Assembly: GCA_035635555.1 (NCBI GenBank)
Contig: DASQAT010000036.1
Coordinates: 1-34,053 of the forward strand
Reading direction: 5' to 3'
DNA: 34,053 nucleotides
Origin: Candidatus Dormiibacterota bacterium
GTDB taxonomy: Bacteria; Acidobacteriota; Polarisedimenticolia; Gp22-AA2
How positions within the stretch are numbered: position 1 is the first letter of the stretch; each line of letters begins with the position of its first letter. Of the stretch, positions 8,526 to 16,687 are shown piece by piece. The position numbers and the translations under genes are program-made. The notes below the pieces were generated by a model. That model ran no database searches and had not been told where the DNA came from. It saw only the letters and a list, made by a program, of their open reading frames with translations.

Positions 8526-9134
8526 TTACGCCTTCTTGGGGTGGACGCCACTTCGCTTCTTCTTCGCCTCCTCCAGCTTGTCGGCGATCGAGGTCGCCTT
8601 CTCCTTGACCGAGTTGGCGCTCTCGAGGGCCTTCTTGTAGTCCTCGGACGCGAAGCCCTGCTTGGCCTGCTCGAGCGTTCCGCGGAGCGTCTCGAGATCG
8701 CTCTTGTACAGCGCCAGATCGGCCTTCGAATCCTTGCTCACCGGCGCCACCTTGAGGTTCCCCTCGGCCGTCTGCAGCGCGGTGTCGGCCGCCGCGATCG
8801 ACGCTTCGGCGTCCTTCTTGGCCTGCTCCTTGTTCGCCGCCGCCGCCGTCGTCGCCTTCGCCGCCTCTTCCCTGGCCTTGGCCAGAAGCTCCTTCGCCTT
8901 GTCGTAGTTCTTCATCCACTTGCCGTTCTGCTCCTGGATTTCGGCGTCCGCCGCGGTCATCGCCTGATCGGCGGCCTGGAACTCGTTCGGGGACCAGGTC
9001 TCCGCCTGGACCTGCCTCGCCTTGTCCATGTCGGCCTTGGCGGCGTCTATGTCCTCCTGCGGGGCCTTGGCACAGGCGACCGCCGCGACGGCAACCAGCG
9101 CAACGATGGAGATGATGCTCAAGCGTCTGTTCAT
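8526..9134 (-). CDS. DUF4398-like coiled-coil lipoprotein
   Basis: A 202-residue exported protein from ATG 9134, with GGAG 10 nt upstream; an in-frame ATG at 9152 is the alternative. The signal peptide MNRRLSIISIVALVAVAAVAC ends in a plausible lipobox, followed by AKAPQEDIDAAKADM. The mature protein is almost entirely helical with Ala/Lys/Glu-rich heptad-like repeats (KAKELLAKAREEAAKATTA, KKDAEASIAAADTALQTAE, DLETLRGTLEQAKQGF). These features match the small DUF4398/Lpp-like periplasmic lipoproteins of Proteobacteria and Acidobacteria, which are probably structural or peptidoglycan-associated. The downstream YkuD lipoprotein begins with an evidently related domain, so the pair probably acts at the same site in the envelope. 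Exact function unknown. Confidence 0.75.
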   Translation of the reverse strand: MNRRLSIISIVALVAVAAVACAKAPQEDIDAAKADMDKARQVQAETWSPNEFQAADQAMTAADAEIQEQNGKWMKNYDKAKELLAKAREEAAKATTAAAANKEQAKKDAEASIAAADTALQTAEGNLKVAPVSKDSKADLALYKSDLETLRGTLEQAKQGFASEDYKKALESANSVKEKATSIADKLEEAKKKRSGVHPKKA

Positions 9135-9222
9135 AGTGTGGATGCTCCTCATGGAAGTGTTTTCCGCCTCCTTTCTCGACTCAGGAGGGCAGAGGATATC
9201 AGAAACGGGACGTCCAGTGTCC

Positions 9223-10044
9223 TCAGCCGTGGATCAGCTCGGCCGCCCTGCGGGTCGCGCGGACCACGGCCTTGATGAGGGTCACGCGCAGCCCTCCCTC
9301 CTCCAACTCCAGGAGCCCGTCGATCGTACACCCGGCGGGTGTCGTGACGATGTCCTTCAGCTTGGCGGGATGCTCGCCCGTCTGCAGCACCATCGAGGAC
9401 GCCCCCAGGACCATCTGGGCGGCCAGGATGGTGGCCACGTCGCGCGGCAGCCCCACCTTGACGCCCCCTTCGGCGAGCGACTCGATGACCACGTAGATGT
9501 ACGCGGGCCCCGAGGCCGACAACCCCGTCACCGCATCCATGTGACGCTCGTCCAGGATGATGCAGCGCCCCAGCGGCTCGAAGATGCGGCGGGCGATCTC
9601 GAGGTGGTGGGCGTCCGCGAAGCGCCCGCGGCACACGGCCGTCATCCCCTGGCGCACGAGACACGGCGTGTTCGGCATGGCGCGCACGACCGGCACGCGC
9701 GGGCCGAGCCGCTTCTCGATGAAGGCCGTGTCGACCGAAGCGGCGACCGACAGGACGAGCTGCCGGCGCGTCACCCGCCCTCGGATCGCACGCAGAACTT
9801 CCTCCATCGCCTGCGGCTTCACCGCCAGGATGACGACCGCCGCCCCCCGCACGGCGCCGGCGTTGTCGAGAGTCGTCGCGATCTTCAGGCGCGATGTCAG
9901 CGATTCCAGGCGCTCCGCGTGCTTGGCCGTGGCGACAAGCTGATCGCGTGTGACCAGTCCGGAGTCGATGATCCCGGCGATCAGACTCTCGCCGAGCTTC
10001 CCCGCGCCCAGGACGGCGATCCGGCCCAAACCCTTCTGTTTCAT
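9223..10044 (-). CDS. proC: Pyrroline-5-carboxylate reductase
   Basis: Catalyses NAD(P)H reduction of 1-pyrroline-5-carboxylate to L-proline, the last step of proline synthesis, in the cytoplasm. The product from ATG 10044 is 273 residues, the normal family length. It begins with the Rossmann motif IAVLGAGKLGESLIAGI, continues with the second nucleotide-binding strand VVILAVKPQAM, the MPNTPCLV motif, and the C-terminal dimerisation domain with TGLSASGPAYIYVVIESLAEGGVKVGLPRD split over the usual helices. Near the end it carries the signature DIVTTPAGCTIDGL. No other proline genes are nearby. A weak GGGGTTGG lies at Shine-Dalgarno distance and an extended -10 element lies about 27 nt upstream. 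Confidence 0.95.
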   Translation of the reverse strand: MKQKGLGRIAVLGAGKLGESLIAGIIDSGLVTRDQLVATAKHAERLESLTSRLKIATTLDNAGAVRGAAVVILAVKPQAMEEVLRAIRGRVTRRQLVLSVAASVDTAFIEKRLGPRVPVVRAMPNTPCLVRQGMTAVCRGRFADAHHLEIARRIFEPLGRCIILDERHMDAVTGLSASGPAYIYVVIESLAEGGVKVGLPRDVATILAAQMVLGASSMVLQTGEHPAKLKDIVTTPAGCTIDGLLELEEGGLRVTLIKAVVRATRRAAELIHG

Positions 10045-10070
10045 CGCGCCAACCCCGCAAAAGTCCGCAT

Positions 10071-10079
10071 AGTCTAGCA
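10071..10079 (-). promoter_or_regulatory. Extended -10 promoter element upstream of proC
   Basis: The minus strand reads TGCTAGACT, i.e. TGn followed by a TAGACT hexamer, 27 nt before the proC ATG. No convincing -35 is present, which an extended -10 can tolerate. The start site would give a leader of about 20 nt. Confidence 0.35.
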
Positions 10080-10092
10080 CCTGGGAGCGCCC

Positions 10093-10115
10093 GGGCGCGC
10101 AATTCCGGCGCGCCC
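10093..10115. repeat. Inverted repeat in the proC / Cys-rich gene intergenic region
   Basis: A perfect 8-bp palindromic arm pair GGGCGCGC / GCGCGCCC with a 7-nt loop, located between the two divergent promoters. It could be an operator or a chance GC-rich structure; there is no T-tract. Confidence 0.3.
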
Positions 10116-10184
10116 AGCCTCGCGTCGACGTCCGGACAGGGCCGTTCCCGCGCGCCGAAGACTCTGGCGTTCAGTTTGCATGAT

Positions 10185-10213
10185 TTGTCAGTCAGGGTCG
10201 GGCCATGTATATT
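10185..10213 (+). promoter_or_regulatory. Near-consensus sigma-70-type promoter of the metal-efflux group
   Basis: TTGTCA (10185-10190), a 17-nt spacer, then TATATT (10208-10213). Each hexamer has one mismatch to consensus and the spacing is ideal, which is notable in such GC-rich DNA. The predicted start site coincides with the A of the ATG at 10220, six nt after the -10, so the transcript would be leaderless. No metal-regulator gene or obvious MerR-type dyad in an elongated spacer was seen. Confidence 0.65.
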
Positions 10214-10219
10214 CAACGT

Positions 10220-10600
10220 ATGCACACAGCCGGTCGCCTCCTTGCGGTCCTGACCGTAACGGCCCTCCTTTCGCCCTGGGTTCCCTCGATACTCTGCGCC
10301 CGGCCCGGGGCGGCGGCGATGCCCTGCTGCAAGACCCAGGCGCCATGCCATTCCCAGATGGGGGCGAAGAGTTGCTGCTCGGTCGAGCGCGCACCGGCCG
10401 CTCCGGGTACGTCGCCTGGAACTCCGGCTCCTCCGGCCGCCTCCGGGCAGGGCAAGCGGGCGCAGCCGGTGCATGCCGATCGCCCCGGGGTCGATCTTTC
10501 CTCGGGCTTCGACCGGGCGCGGACCGACCGTCTGTGGTACCTCCCGGCTCACGATCGGTCGGCCCCTGTGTTCCTCCGTAACGTTTCGATCCTGCGCTGA
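10220..10600 (+). CDS. Small exported Cys-rich protein preceding the Cus efflux genes
   Basis: A 126-residue product from ATG 10220, chosen because the promoter -10 lies six nt upstream and an earlier ATG (10205) would lie inside the promoter spacer. It starts with a signal peptide (MHTAGRLLAVLTVTALLSPW), followed by a cluster of potential metal ligands: MPCCKTQAPCH, QMG and SCCSVE (five Cys, one His and two Met within about 25 residues), then a low-complexity Pro/Ala/Gly stretch and a basic tail. No known domain is recognised. The position, 105 bp upstream of an outer-membrane factor, CusB and CusA in the same direction, suggests a periplasmic copper/silver-binding or sensing role. This is inference from residues and context only. 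Confidence 0.65.
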   Translation: MHTAGRLLAVLTVTALLSPWVPSILCARPGAAAMPCCKTQAPCHSQMGAKSCCSVERAPAAPGTSPGTPAPPAASGQGKRAQPVHADRPGVDLSSGFDRARTDRLWYLPAHDRSAPVFLRNVSILR

Positions 10601-10705
10601 TCTCGCTTCTCCTCGGCCTCCAATCCACCGACTGACGATCTGAATCTCCGATTTCGCGCGTGTCGTCCCGAGGCAAGGGCGACTCCGCGCCGTTCGAGGT
10701 GTTCC

Positions 10706-12010
10706 ATGAAAACTTTCCTGCCGGTTCTGCTGGCGGTCCTGCCCGCGCTGAGCACGGCGGCCGGGGCCCCGGACAAACCCGTCTCCGCGGACCTGGCGGA
10801 CCTGCTCCGCCAAGCGGAGTCGTCGAGCCCGGCGATCCGGGCCGCGGAGGCGCGGGCCCTGGCCGCCCGCCGGGGGCCGTCCCAGGCGCAGGCGCCCCCC
10901 GATCCGGAGGTCAGCCTGTCGTACCTCAACGATGGGATCTCGCGCTTCACTCTCGGTCAGAGCGAGTTCTCCACCCTGTCGATCACCTGGACCCAGGAGT
11001 TTCGTTACCCCGGGAAACTGGCGGGCGCCGGTGAGGTCGCCACCCTGGACGCGGAGCGGGCGGGGAAGGAATTCGAACGCGCGCGACTGCTGGTCGCGGC
11101 CGCCGTCAAGACCGCCTACGCCGAGTTGTACCGGCTCGATCGGACGCGCTCCATCCTCGAGGAGAGCCGCTCGGTGCTCGAGACGTTCTCGCAGTCGGCC
11201 CGGAAGCGTTACGAGGTCGGCGAGGGGATCCAGGAGAGCGTCCTCAAGGCGCAGACCGCGGTCCTGCGCCTCGAGGCCGAGATCGCCCGCGTTGAGCAGG
11301 ACCGGAGGACGGCCGAGGTCGGCTTGAACGCCGTCGTCGGCCGCGCCGCCGACCTGCCGGTCGGTGAGGCCACTTTTCTTCCGGAAGGAACCCTGCCCGC
11401 CGACGAGATGGATCTGGCCGAGATCGCCGTGACCGCGTCGCCGGAAGTCGCGACCCTTGACACGGCGGAACGGCGCCAGGAAGCGAAACTCCGGTTGGCG
11501 CGCCTCGACCTGCGACCCGATTTCATCTGGTCGGCTTCCTACCAGAATCGCGACGGCCTCGATCCGATGGTCATGGGATCGTTCGGCGTTCGCCTGCCGC
11601 TGCACAGAGACAGGAAGCAGGCGCAGGCGGTGGCGCAGGAAGAATCCGAGCTCCTGGCGGCGCGTCAGGACCTGGCCGGCGGCAAGGTGCGCACGCGCGC
11701 CTCTGTCCTCGAACTTGTCTCGCGCGTCAGGCGCGCCGATCGCCTGCTCTTCCTCCTCGGGCAGGGTGTGCTCCCGCAGGCCGAAAGCACCCTGGAGTCG
11801 GCGCGAGCGTCGTATTCCTCGGGGCGGATCGGCTTTCTCGACGTGCTCGACGACCTCAGAGCGCTTCTGAACGATCGCATCGAGATCGCGACCCAGGAAG
11901 CGGAGCGGATGCAGGCCCTCTCCGCGCTCGAGCCGCTTCTGGTTCGCGAGCTCATCCACATTCCGGCGGCTGACGCCGAGGCGGGAGGTCCCCGTGCCCT
12001 CGACCGCTAG
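10706..12010 (+). CDS. cusC: Outer-membrane efflux protein, TolC/CusC family
   Basis: 434 residues with a signal peptide (MKTFLPVLLAVLPALSTAAG) and GAGG at Shine-Dalgarno distance from ATG 10706. It contains two OEP repeats: long helices such as FERARLLVAAAVKTAYAEL and TVLRLEAEIARVEQDRRTAE, the beta-hairpin motif WTQEFRYPGKL, and in the second repeat GSFGVRLPLHRDRKQ and FLDVLDDLRALLNDRIE. This is the trimeric outer-membrane channel of tripartite RND pumps. The heavy-metal (CusC/CzcC) subtype is inferred from the adjoining membrane-fusion protein with a copper-binding N-terminal domain and from CusA. The last 17 bases overlap the start of the next gene, so the two are coupled. Confidence 0.88.
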   Translation: MKTFLPVLLAVLPALSTAAGAPDKPVSADLADLLRQAESSSPAIRAAEARALAARRGPSQAQAPPDPEVSLSYLNDGISRFTLGQSEFSTLSITWTQEFRYPGKLAGAGEVATLDAERAGKEFERARLLVAAAVKTAYAELYRLDRTRSILEESRSVLETFSQSARKRYEVGEGIQESVLKAQTAVLRLEAEIARVEQDRRTAEVGLNAVVGRAADLPVGEATFLPEGTLPADEMDLAEIAVTASPEVATLDTAERRQEAKLRLARLDLRPDFIWSASYQNRDGLDPMVMGSFGVRLPLHRDRKQAQAVAQEESELLAARQDLAGGKVRTRASVLELVSRVRRADRLLFLLGQGVLPQAESTLESARASYSSGRIGFLDVLDDLRALLNDRIEIATQEAERMQALSALEPLLVRELIHIPAADAEAGGPRALDR

Positions 12011-13430
12011 GTACCGCTTCGCCTCGATCGTCGTGGCCTTCATTCTCGGCGGGCTGACGGCTGTCGGCGTGGCCTCGCTCTACCGGGGCCGCCACCAGTC
12101 GGGCCTGGTCGCTTCGTCCGGCGTGAAGGCCGTCTATCACTGCCCGATGCACCCGAGCATGCAGTCCGACCGGCCGGCCGATTGTCCGATCTGCGGCATG
12201 CGGATGGTTCCAGTGGAGACGGCGGGGGCCACGCGCGCGCCGATGCCCAAGAGAGTGATCTACCGATCCACGATGAACCCTTCTGAAGTCTCGGACAAAC
12301 CGGGCAAGGATTCGATGGGAATGGAGATGGTGCCGGTCGAGATGCAGGAGCAGCCGGAGGAGACACCGCGGGTCGAGGGGCACGCGGTCGTGTCGATCCC
12401 GGCGACCAGGCAGCGACTCATCGGCGTCAGGACGCAGGTGGTCGAGAAGGCTCCCTTCATCCGCGAGATTCGCGCGCTGGGACGGGTCGCGGTCGACGAG
12501 ACCCGTCTGCATCACGTCCACACCAAGGTCGGCGGCTGGATCGAGACGCTCTACGCCCACGCCACAGGCGAGAAGGTCGTCCAGGGACAGCCTCTCCTGA
12601 GCATCTACAGCCCCGAGCTCGTTGCGTCGCAGGAGGAGTTCCTCGTCGCCCTCAGGGGCCGGAATGCCCTGGGGGAGGGGGTGCCTCCGGAGGCCGTGCA
12701 GCGGGCTGACGAGCTCCTCGAGAGCGCCCGCCGACGTCTGCTTCTCCTGGACCTGACGCCGGGGCAGATCCACCACCTCACCGAGACCGGGGAGGCATCG
12801 CGGGACCTCACCCTGTACGCCCCCATGTCCGGATACGTTCTGGCGCGCAATGTCACGCACGGCGAGCGGATTGAGGCGAATACGGCGCTCCTCGACATCG
12901 CCGACCTGTCGCGGGTCTGGGTGCTGGCGGCCGTCTACGAATACGAGGTCCCGTTCGTGAAGGTGGGACAGCCTGCGACCATGACACTTTCCTATCTGCC
13001 CGGGAAGGTACTGCGCGGTCGCGTGGGGCTGGTTTATCCGGTCCTCGACGCGGCCACGCGGACGGTGCAGGTCCGCCTCGAGTTTCCCAATCCCGGTCTG
13101 CAGCTGAAACCCGAGATGTACGCCGACGTGGAGCTCGAGAGCGACCTGGGACAAAGGCTGATCGTCCCCGAGACGGCGGTCCTTGCCACAGGCACGCGGG
13201 ACATCGTCTTCGTGGATCGTGGCGACGGAGCGTTCGAGCCGCGCGAGGTCCGCCTCGGGCTGCGTCTGCCGGAGGCCGTCGAGGTTCTGGCGGGGCTGGC
13301 CGAGGGGGAACGGATCGTGACCTCGGGCAATTTCCTGGTCGATTCAGAGTCGCGCCTCAAGGCGGCCCTGGAGAGTGCGGCCCGGCCCGCCCCGTTGGCG
13401 TCGCCGGAGGGCGGGACGAAGGAGCCGTGA
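11994..13430 (+). CDS. cusB: Efflux RND periplasmic adaptor subunit with heavy-metal-binding domain, CusB-like
   Basis: The start is GTG 11994, preceded by GGGAGG five nt away, inside the end of cusC; 478 residues. A TM/signal anchor (FASIVVAFILGGLTAVGVAS) is followed by a heavy-metal-binding domain with YHCPMHPSMQSD and CPICGMRMVPV (about residues 45-75), then a second module with IYRSTMNPSEVSD and GKDSMGMEMVPVE. The Cys, His and Met residues of both are typical Cu(I)/Ag(I) ligands. The remainder is a standard membrane-fusion protein: lipoyl halves (GGWIETLYAHATGEKV, LYAPMSGYVLARNVTHGE), a helical hairpin and beta-barrel domains. It links CusA to CusC and is thought to pass metal to the pump. 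Its stop overlaps the cusA ATG. Confidence 0.92.
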   Translation: MPSTARYRFASIVVAFILGGLTAVGVASLYRGRHQSGLVASSGVKAVYHCPMHPSMQSDRPADCPICGMRMVPVETAGATRAPMPKRVIYRSTMNPSEVSDKPGKDSMGMEMVPVEMQEQPEETPRVEGHAVVSIPATRQRLIGVRTQVVEKAPFIREIRALGRVAVDETRLHHVHTKVGGWIETLYAHATGEKVVQGQPLLSIYSPELVASQEEFLVALRGRNALGEGVPPEAVQRADELLESARRRLLLLDLTPGQIHHLTETGEASRDLTLYAPMSGYVLARNVTHGERIEANTALLDIADLSRVWVLAAVYEYEVPFVKVGQPATMTLSYLPGKVLRGRVGLVYPVLDAATRTVQVRLEFPNPGLQLKPEMYADVELESDLGQRLIVPETAVLATGTRDIVFVDRGDGAFEPREVRLGLRLPEAVEVLAGLAEGERIVTSGNFLVDSESRLKAALESAARPAPLASPEGGTKEP

Positions 13431-16400
13431 TGGTCGAGCGCATCATCGAGTTCTCGGCGCACAACAAGTTCATCGTTCTGGTGCTGACGGTCGTGGCCGT
13501 CGGCATGGCGCTGTACGCCATGCAGAACGTCCCCCTCGATGCCATTCCCGATCTGTCGGACACCCAGGTCATCGTTTACTCGCGCTGGGACAGAAGCCCG
13601 GACATCATGGAGGACCAGGTCACCTATCCGATCATCACCGCACTTCTGGGGGCGCCGAAGGTCAAGTCGATCCGTGGCCTGTCGGACTTCGGATTCTCGT
13701 ACGTCTACATCATCTTCCAGGACGGGACCGACATCTACTGGGCGCGCAGCCGGACGCTCGAGTACCTGAGCAAGATCATGCCGCGTCTGCCCGAGGGGGT
13801 GCGCACCGAGCTGGGGCCGGACGCCACCGGTGTCGGGTGGGTCTATCAGTACGCCCTGGTCGATCGGAAAGGTCTCCACGACCTCGCCGAACTGCGCTCC
13901 TTCCAGGACTGGTACCTGCGCTACTGGCTGCAAAGCGTTCCCGGCGTCGCCGAAGTCGTTTCGATCGGCGGCTTCCAGAAACAGTATCAGGTGAACGTCG
14001 ACCCGAACGCCCTCCTGGCGATGAAGGTCCCTCTGCAGCGCGTGATCGAGGCGATCCGTCAGGGGAACAACGATGTCGGCGGCCGGCTGGTGGAGTTCTC
14101 GGGCGCGGAGTACATGGTCCGCGGACGCGGTTACGCGCGCTCCGTCTCGGACCTCGAGAACATCGTGGTGGGGGGAAACGACCGTGGGACGCCGGTTCTG
14201 GTGCGGGACGTGGCGCGGGTGGCCCTCGGCCCGGACATCCGCCGGGGCGTGGTGGACCTCGACGGCCAGGGGGACACGGTGGGCGGGATCGTCGTCATGC
14301 GCAGCGGCGAGAACGCGCTCAACGTCATCCACAGGGTGAAGGAGAAAATCGAGAGCGTCCGTCCCTCTCTTCTCCCCGGGGTCGAGCTGGTGACGACCTA
14401 CGACCGCTCCGAGCTCATCCAGCGCTCCATCGACACTCTCAAGGAAGAGCTGCTGCTGGAGATGATCATCGTCAGCCTGGTCATCCTGGTCTTCCTGTGG
14501 CACATCCCTTCCGCCATCGTGCCGATCGTCACGATCCCGGTTTCGGTCGTGCTGGCCTTCATCCCGATGTATTTCATGGGACTCACCTCGAACATCATGT
14601 CCCTGTCCGGGATCGCGATCTCGATCGGCGTCCTGGTGGACGGCGCCATCGTCGAGGTCGAGAACGCCTACAAGAAGCTGCAGCTCTGGGTGGCCTCCGG
14701 GCGCGTGGCGGACTTCCACCGGGTGCGGCTGGACGCGCTCAAGGAGGTCGGCCCGTCGGTCTTCTACTCTCTTCTGGTCATCGCCGTGGCCTTCATGCCG
14801 ATCTTCACGCTGGTCGACCAGGAGGGGCGCCTGTTCAAGCCGCTCGCCTACACCAAGACCCTCGCCATGGCGATCGCGGCCGTCCTCGCGGTCACGCTCG
14901 ATCCGGCGATGCGGATGCTGTTCACGCGCATGGACAGGATGGACTTCCGGCCGCGCTGGCTCTCGCGGCTGACGCACCAGGTCGTGGTCGGCACCTACCA
15001 CCCGGAGGAGAAGCACCCGATCAGCCGGATCCTGTTCAGGGTTTACGAGCCGGCCTGCCGTCTGGTCCTGGAATTCCCGAAGACCACGATCGCGTCGGCG
15101 CTGATCCTGGTCGTCCTGACGATACCCGTGTACGTCCTCCTGGGGTCCGAGTTCATGCCGCCGCTCGACGAGGGGTCGCTCCTCTACATGCCGACGACCA
15201 TGCCGGGATTGTCGGTCACCGAGGCGGAGAAACTCTTGAAGACGATGGACGCCCTCATCGTCGAGGTGCCTGAGGTGGAGCGCGTGTTCGGGAAGGCGGG
15301 CCGCGCCGACACATCGACCGACCCCGCACCCCTGTCGATGTTCGAGACCACCATCCTCCTCAAGCCGCACGATGAGTGGCGCAAGAGACCACGCTTCTAC
15401 TCCCGCTGGCCGGAATTCCTGCAGGCACCCCTGCGTCACATCTGGTGGGACCGGATCAACCGGGAGGATCTGGTCGACGAGCTGGACCGGAAGCTGCGCT
15501 TCCCCGGCGTGCCCAACATCTGGACGATGCCGATCAAGAACCGGACCGACATGCTCAGCACGGGCATCCGCACGCCCGTCGGCATCAAGATCTTCGGTTC
15601 GGACCTGGCGGTGATCGAGCGGATCGGCGCCGAGGTGGAGGGCGTCGTCAGGTCTGTGCGGGGGACGCGCAGCGTCTTCGCGGAACGTACGGCGGGCGGC
15701 TACTTCCTCGATTTCGACTTGAAGCGGGAGGCGCTGGCGCGCTATGGCCTGACGATCCAGGACGCCCAGATGGTGATCCAGTCCGCCATAGGCGGCGAGA
15801 CCATCACGACGACGGTCGAGGGGCGCGAGCGTTATACCGTGAACGTCCGCTATGCCCCGGAGTTGCGGGACAGCCTGGACCGCCTGCAGCGGGTCATGGT
15901 GCCGACGATGTCGGGGGCGCAGATCCCGCTCGGCCAGATCGCCGACATCCGGTTGACTTCAGGGCCGGCCATGATCCGCGACGAGAACGGATTGCTCGCC
16001 GGATACGTCTACGTCGACGTCGCCGGCCGTGACATCGGCGGGTACGTCGAGGAGGCACGGCGCGCCGTCGCGGACAGGGTCCGGGTCCCGACCGGATACG
16101 CCCTCCAATGGAGCGGACAGTACGAGAACATGCTCCACGTGAGGGAGCGTCTGAAGATCGTCGTGCCGATCACCCTCTGCCTGATCTTCATCCTCCTGTA
16201 CCTGAACATGAAATCGGCGGTGAAGGCGGGGATCGTGATGCTCGCGGTGCCGTTCTCGCTCGTCGGCGCGGTGTGGCTCCTGTACCTGCTCGGCTACAAC
16301 GTTTCGGTCGCGGTCGGTGTCGGGATGATCGCCCTGATGGGCCTCGACGCCGAGACCGGCGTCTTCATGCTCCTGTTTCTCGACCTCGCTTACGACGACG

Positions 16401-16687
16401 CGGTCCGTGCCGGGAGGATGCGGACGCGCGGGGACCTGCGCGAGGCGATCGTCCACGGCGCGGTGAAGCGCATCCGTCCGAAGATGATGACCGTGACGGC
16501 GGCGTTCATGGGCCTCATGCCGATCATGTGGTCGCTCGGGACCGGGGCCGACATGATGAAGCGCGTGGTCGCCCCGATGGTGGGCGGATTGGCCACCAGC
16601 TTCATCCTCGAGCTGCTCGTCTACCCGCCGATTTATGAGATCTGGAAGTGGCGTCACCTGCGTGGCGCAGCCAGGAGCTACCCGTGA
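13430..16687 (+). CDS. cusA: Heavy-metal efflux RND transporter, CusA/CzcA family (HME-RND)
   Basis: 1085 residues from ATG 13430, overlapping the cusB stop (TGATG). It is the inner-membrane proton-driven pump of the tripartite system. Family features in order: an N-terminal TM helix then NVPLDAIPDLSDTQVIVYS, the TM4 motif GVLVDGAIVEVENAYKK, the central porter segment VFGKAGRADTSTDPAPLSMF and MPIKNRTDMLSTGIRTPVGI, and the C-terminal TM group with RPKMMTV. Met residues in SMFETTI and TDMLSTG align with two of the three copper-site methionines of E. coli CusA as I recall that alignment; the third position (MPGLSVTEA here) is Leu, so monovalent copper/silver is likely but not certain. The last 10 bases overlap the convergent neighbour. 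Confidence 0.93.
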   Translation: MVERIIEFSAHNKFIVLVLTVVAVGMALYAMQNVPLDAIPDLSDTQVIVYSRWDRSPDIMEDQVTYPIITALLGAPKVKSIRGLSDFGFSYVYIIFQDGTDIYWARSRTLEYLSKIMPRLPEGVRTELGPDATGVGWVYQYALVDRKGLHDLAELRSFQDWYLRYWLQSVPGVAEVVSIGGFQKQYQVNVDPNALLAMKVPLQRVIEAIRQGNNDVGGRLVEFSGAEYMVRGRGYARSVSDLENIVVGGNDRGTPVLVRDVARVALGPDIRRGVVDLDGQGDTVGGIVVMRSGENALNVIHRVKEKIESVRPSLLPGVELVTTYDRSELIQRSIDTLKEELLLEMIIVSLVILVFLWHIPSAIVPIVTIPVSVVLAFIPMYFMGLTSNIMSLSGIAISIGVLVDGAIVEVENAYKKLQLWVASGRVADFHRVRLDALKEVGPSVFYSLLVIAVAFMPIFTLVDQEGRLFKPLAYTKTLAMAIAAVLAVTLDPAMRMLFTRMDRMDFRPRWLSRLTHQVVVGTYHPEEKHPISRILFRVYEPACRLVLEFPKTTIASALILVVLTIPVYVLLGSEFMPPLDEGSLLYMPTTMPGLSVTEAEKLLKTMDALIVEVPEVERVFGKAGRADTSTDPAPLSMFETTILLKPHDEWRKRPRFYSRWPEFLQAPLRHIWWDRINREDLVDELDRKLRFPGVPNIWTMPIKNRTDMLSTGIRTPVGIKIFGSDLAVIERIGAEVEGVVRSVRGTRSVFAERTAGGYFLDFDLKREALARYGLTIQDAQMVIQSAIGGETITTTVEGRERYTVNVRYAPELRDSLDRLQRVMVPTMSGAQIPLGQIADIRLTSGPAMIRDENGLLAGYVYVDVAGRDIGGYVEEARRAVADRVRVPTGYALQWSGQYENMLHVRERLKIVVPITLCLIFILLYLNMKSAVKAGIVMLAVPFSLVGAVWLLYLLGYNVSVAVGVGMIALMGLDAETGVFMLLFLDLAYDDAVRAGRMRTRGDLREAIVHGAVKRIRPKMMTVTAAFMGLMPIMWSLGTGADMMKRVVAPMVGGLATSFILELLVYPPIYEIWKWRHLRGAARSYP

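Noticed and set aside
9149-12043. A very long open frame (964 codons) on the minus strand across proC's upstream region and cusC.
   Set aside because: It is antisense to well-supported genes, has Arg/Gly-rich low-complexity sequence without any family motif, and such frames are common in GC-rich DNA.
13034-15439. A long open frame (801 codons) antisense to cusB/cusA.
   Set aside because: It is the complement of a clearly conserved RND transporter; the His/Asp/Arg-rich translation is typical of an antisense shadow.
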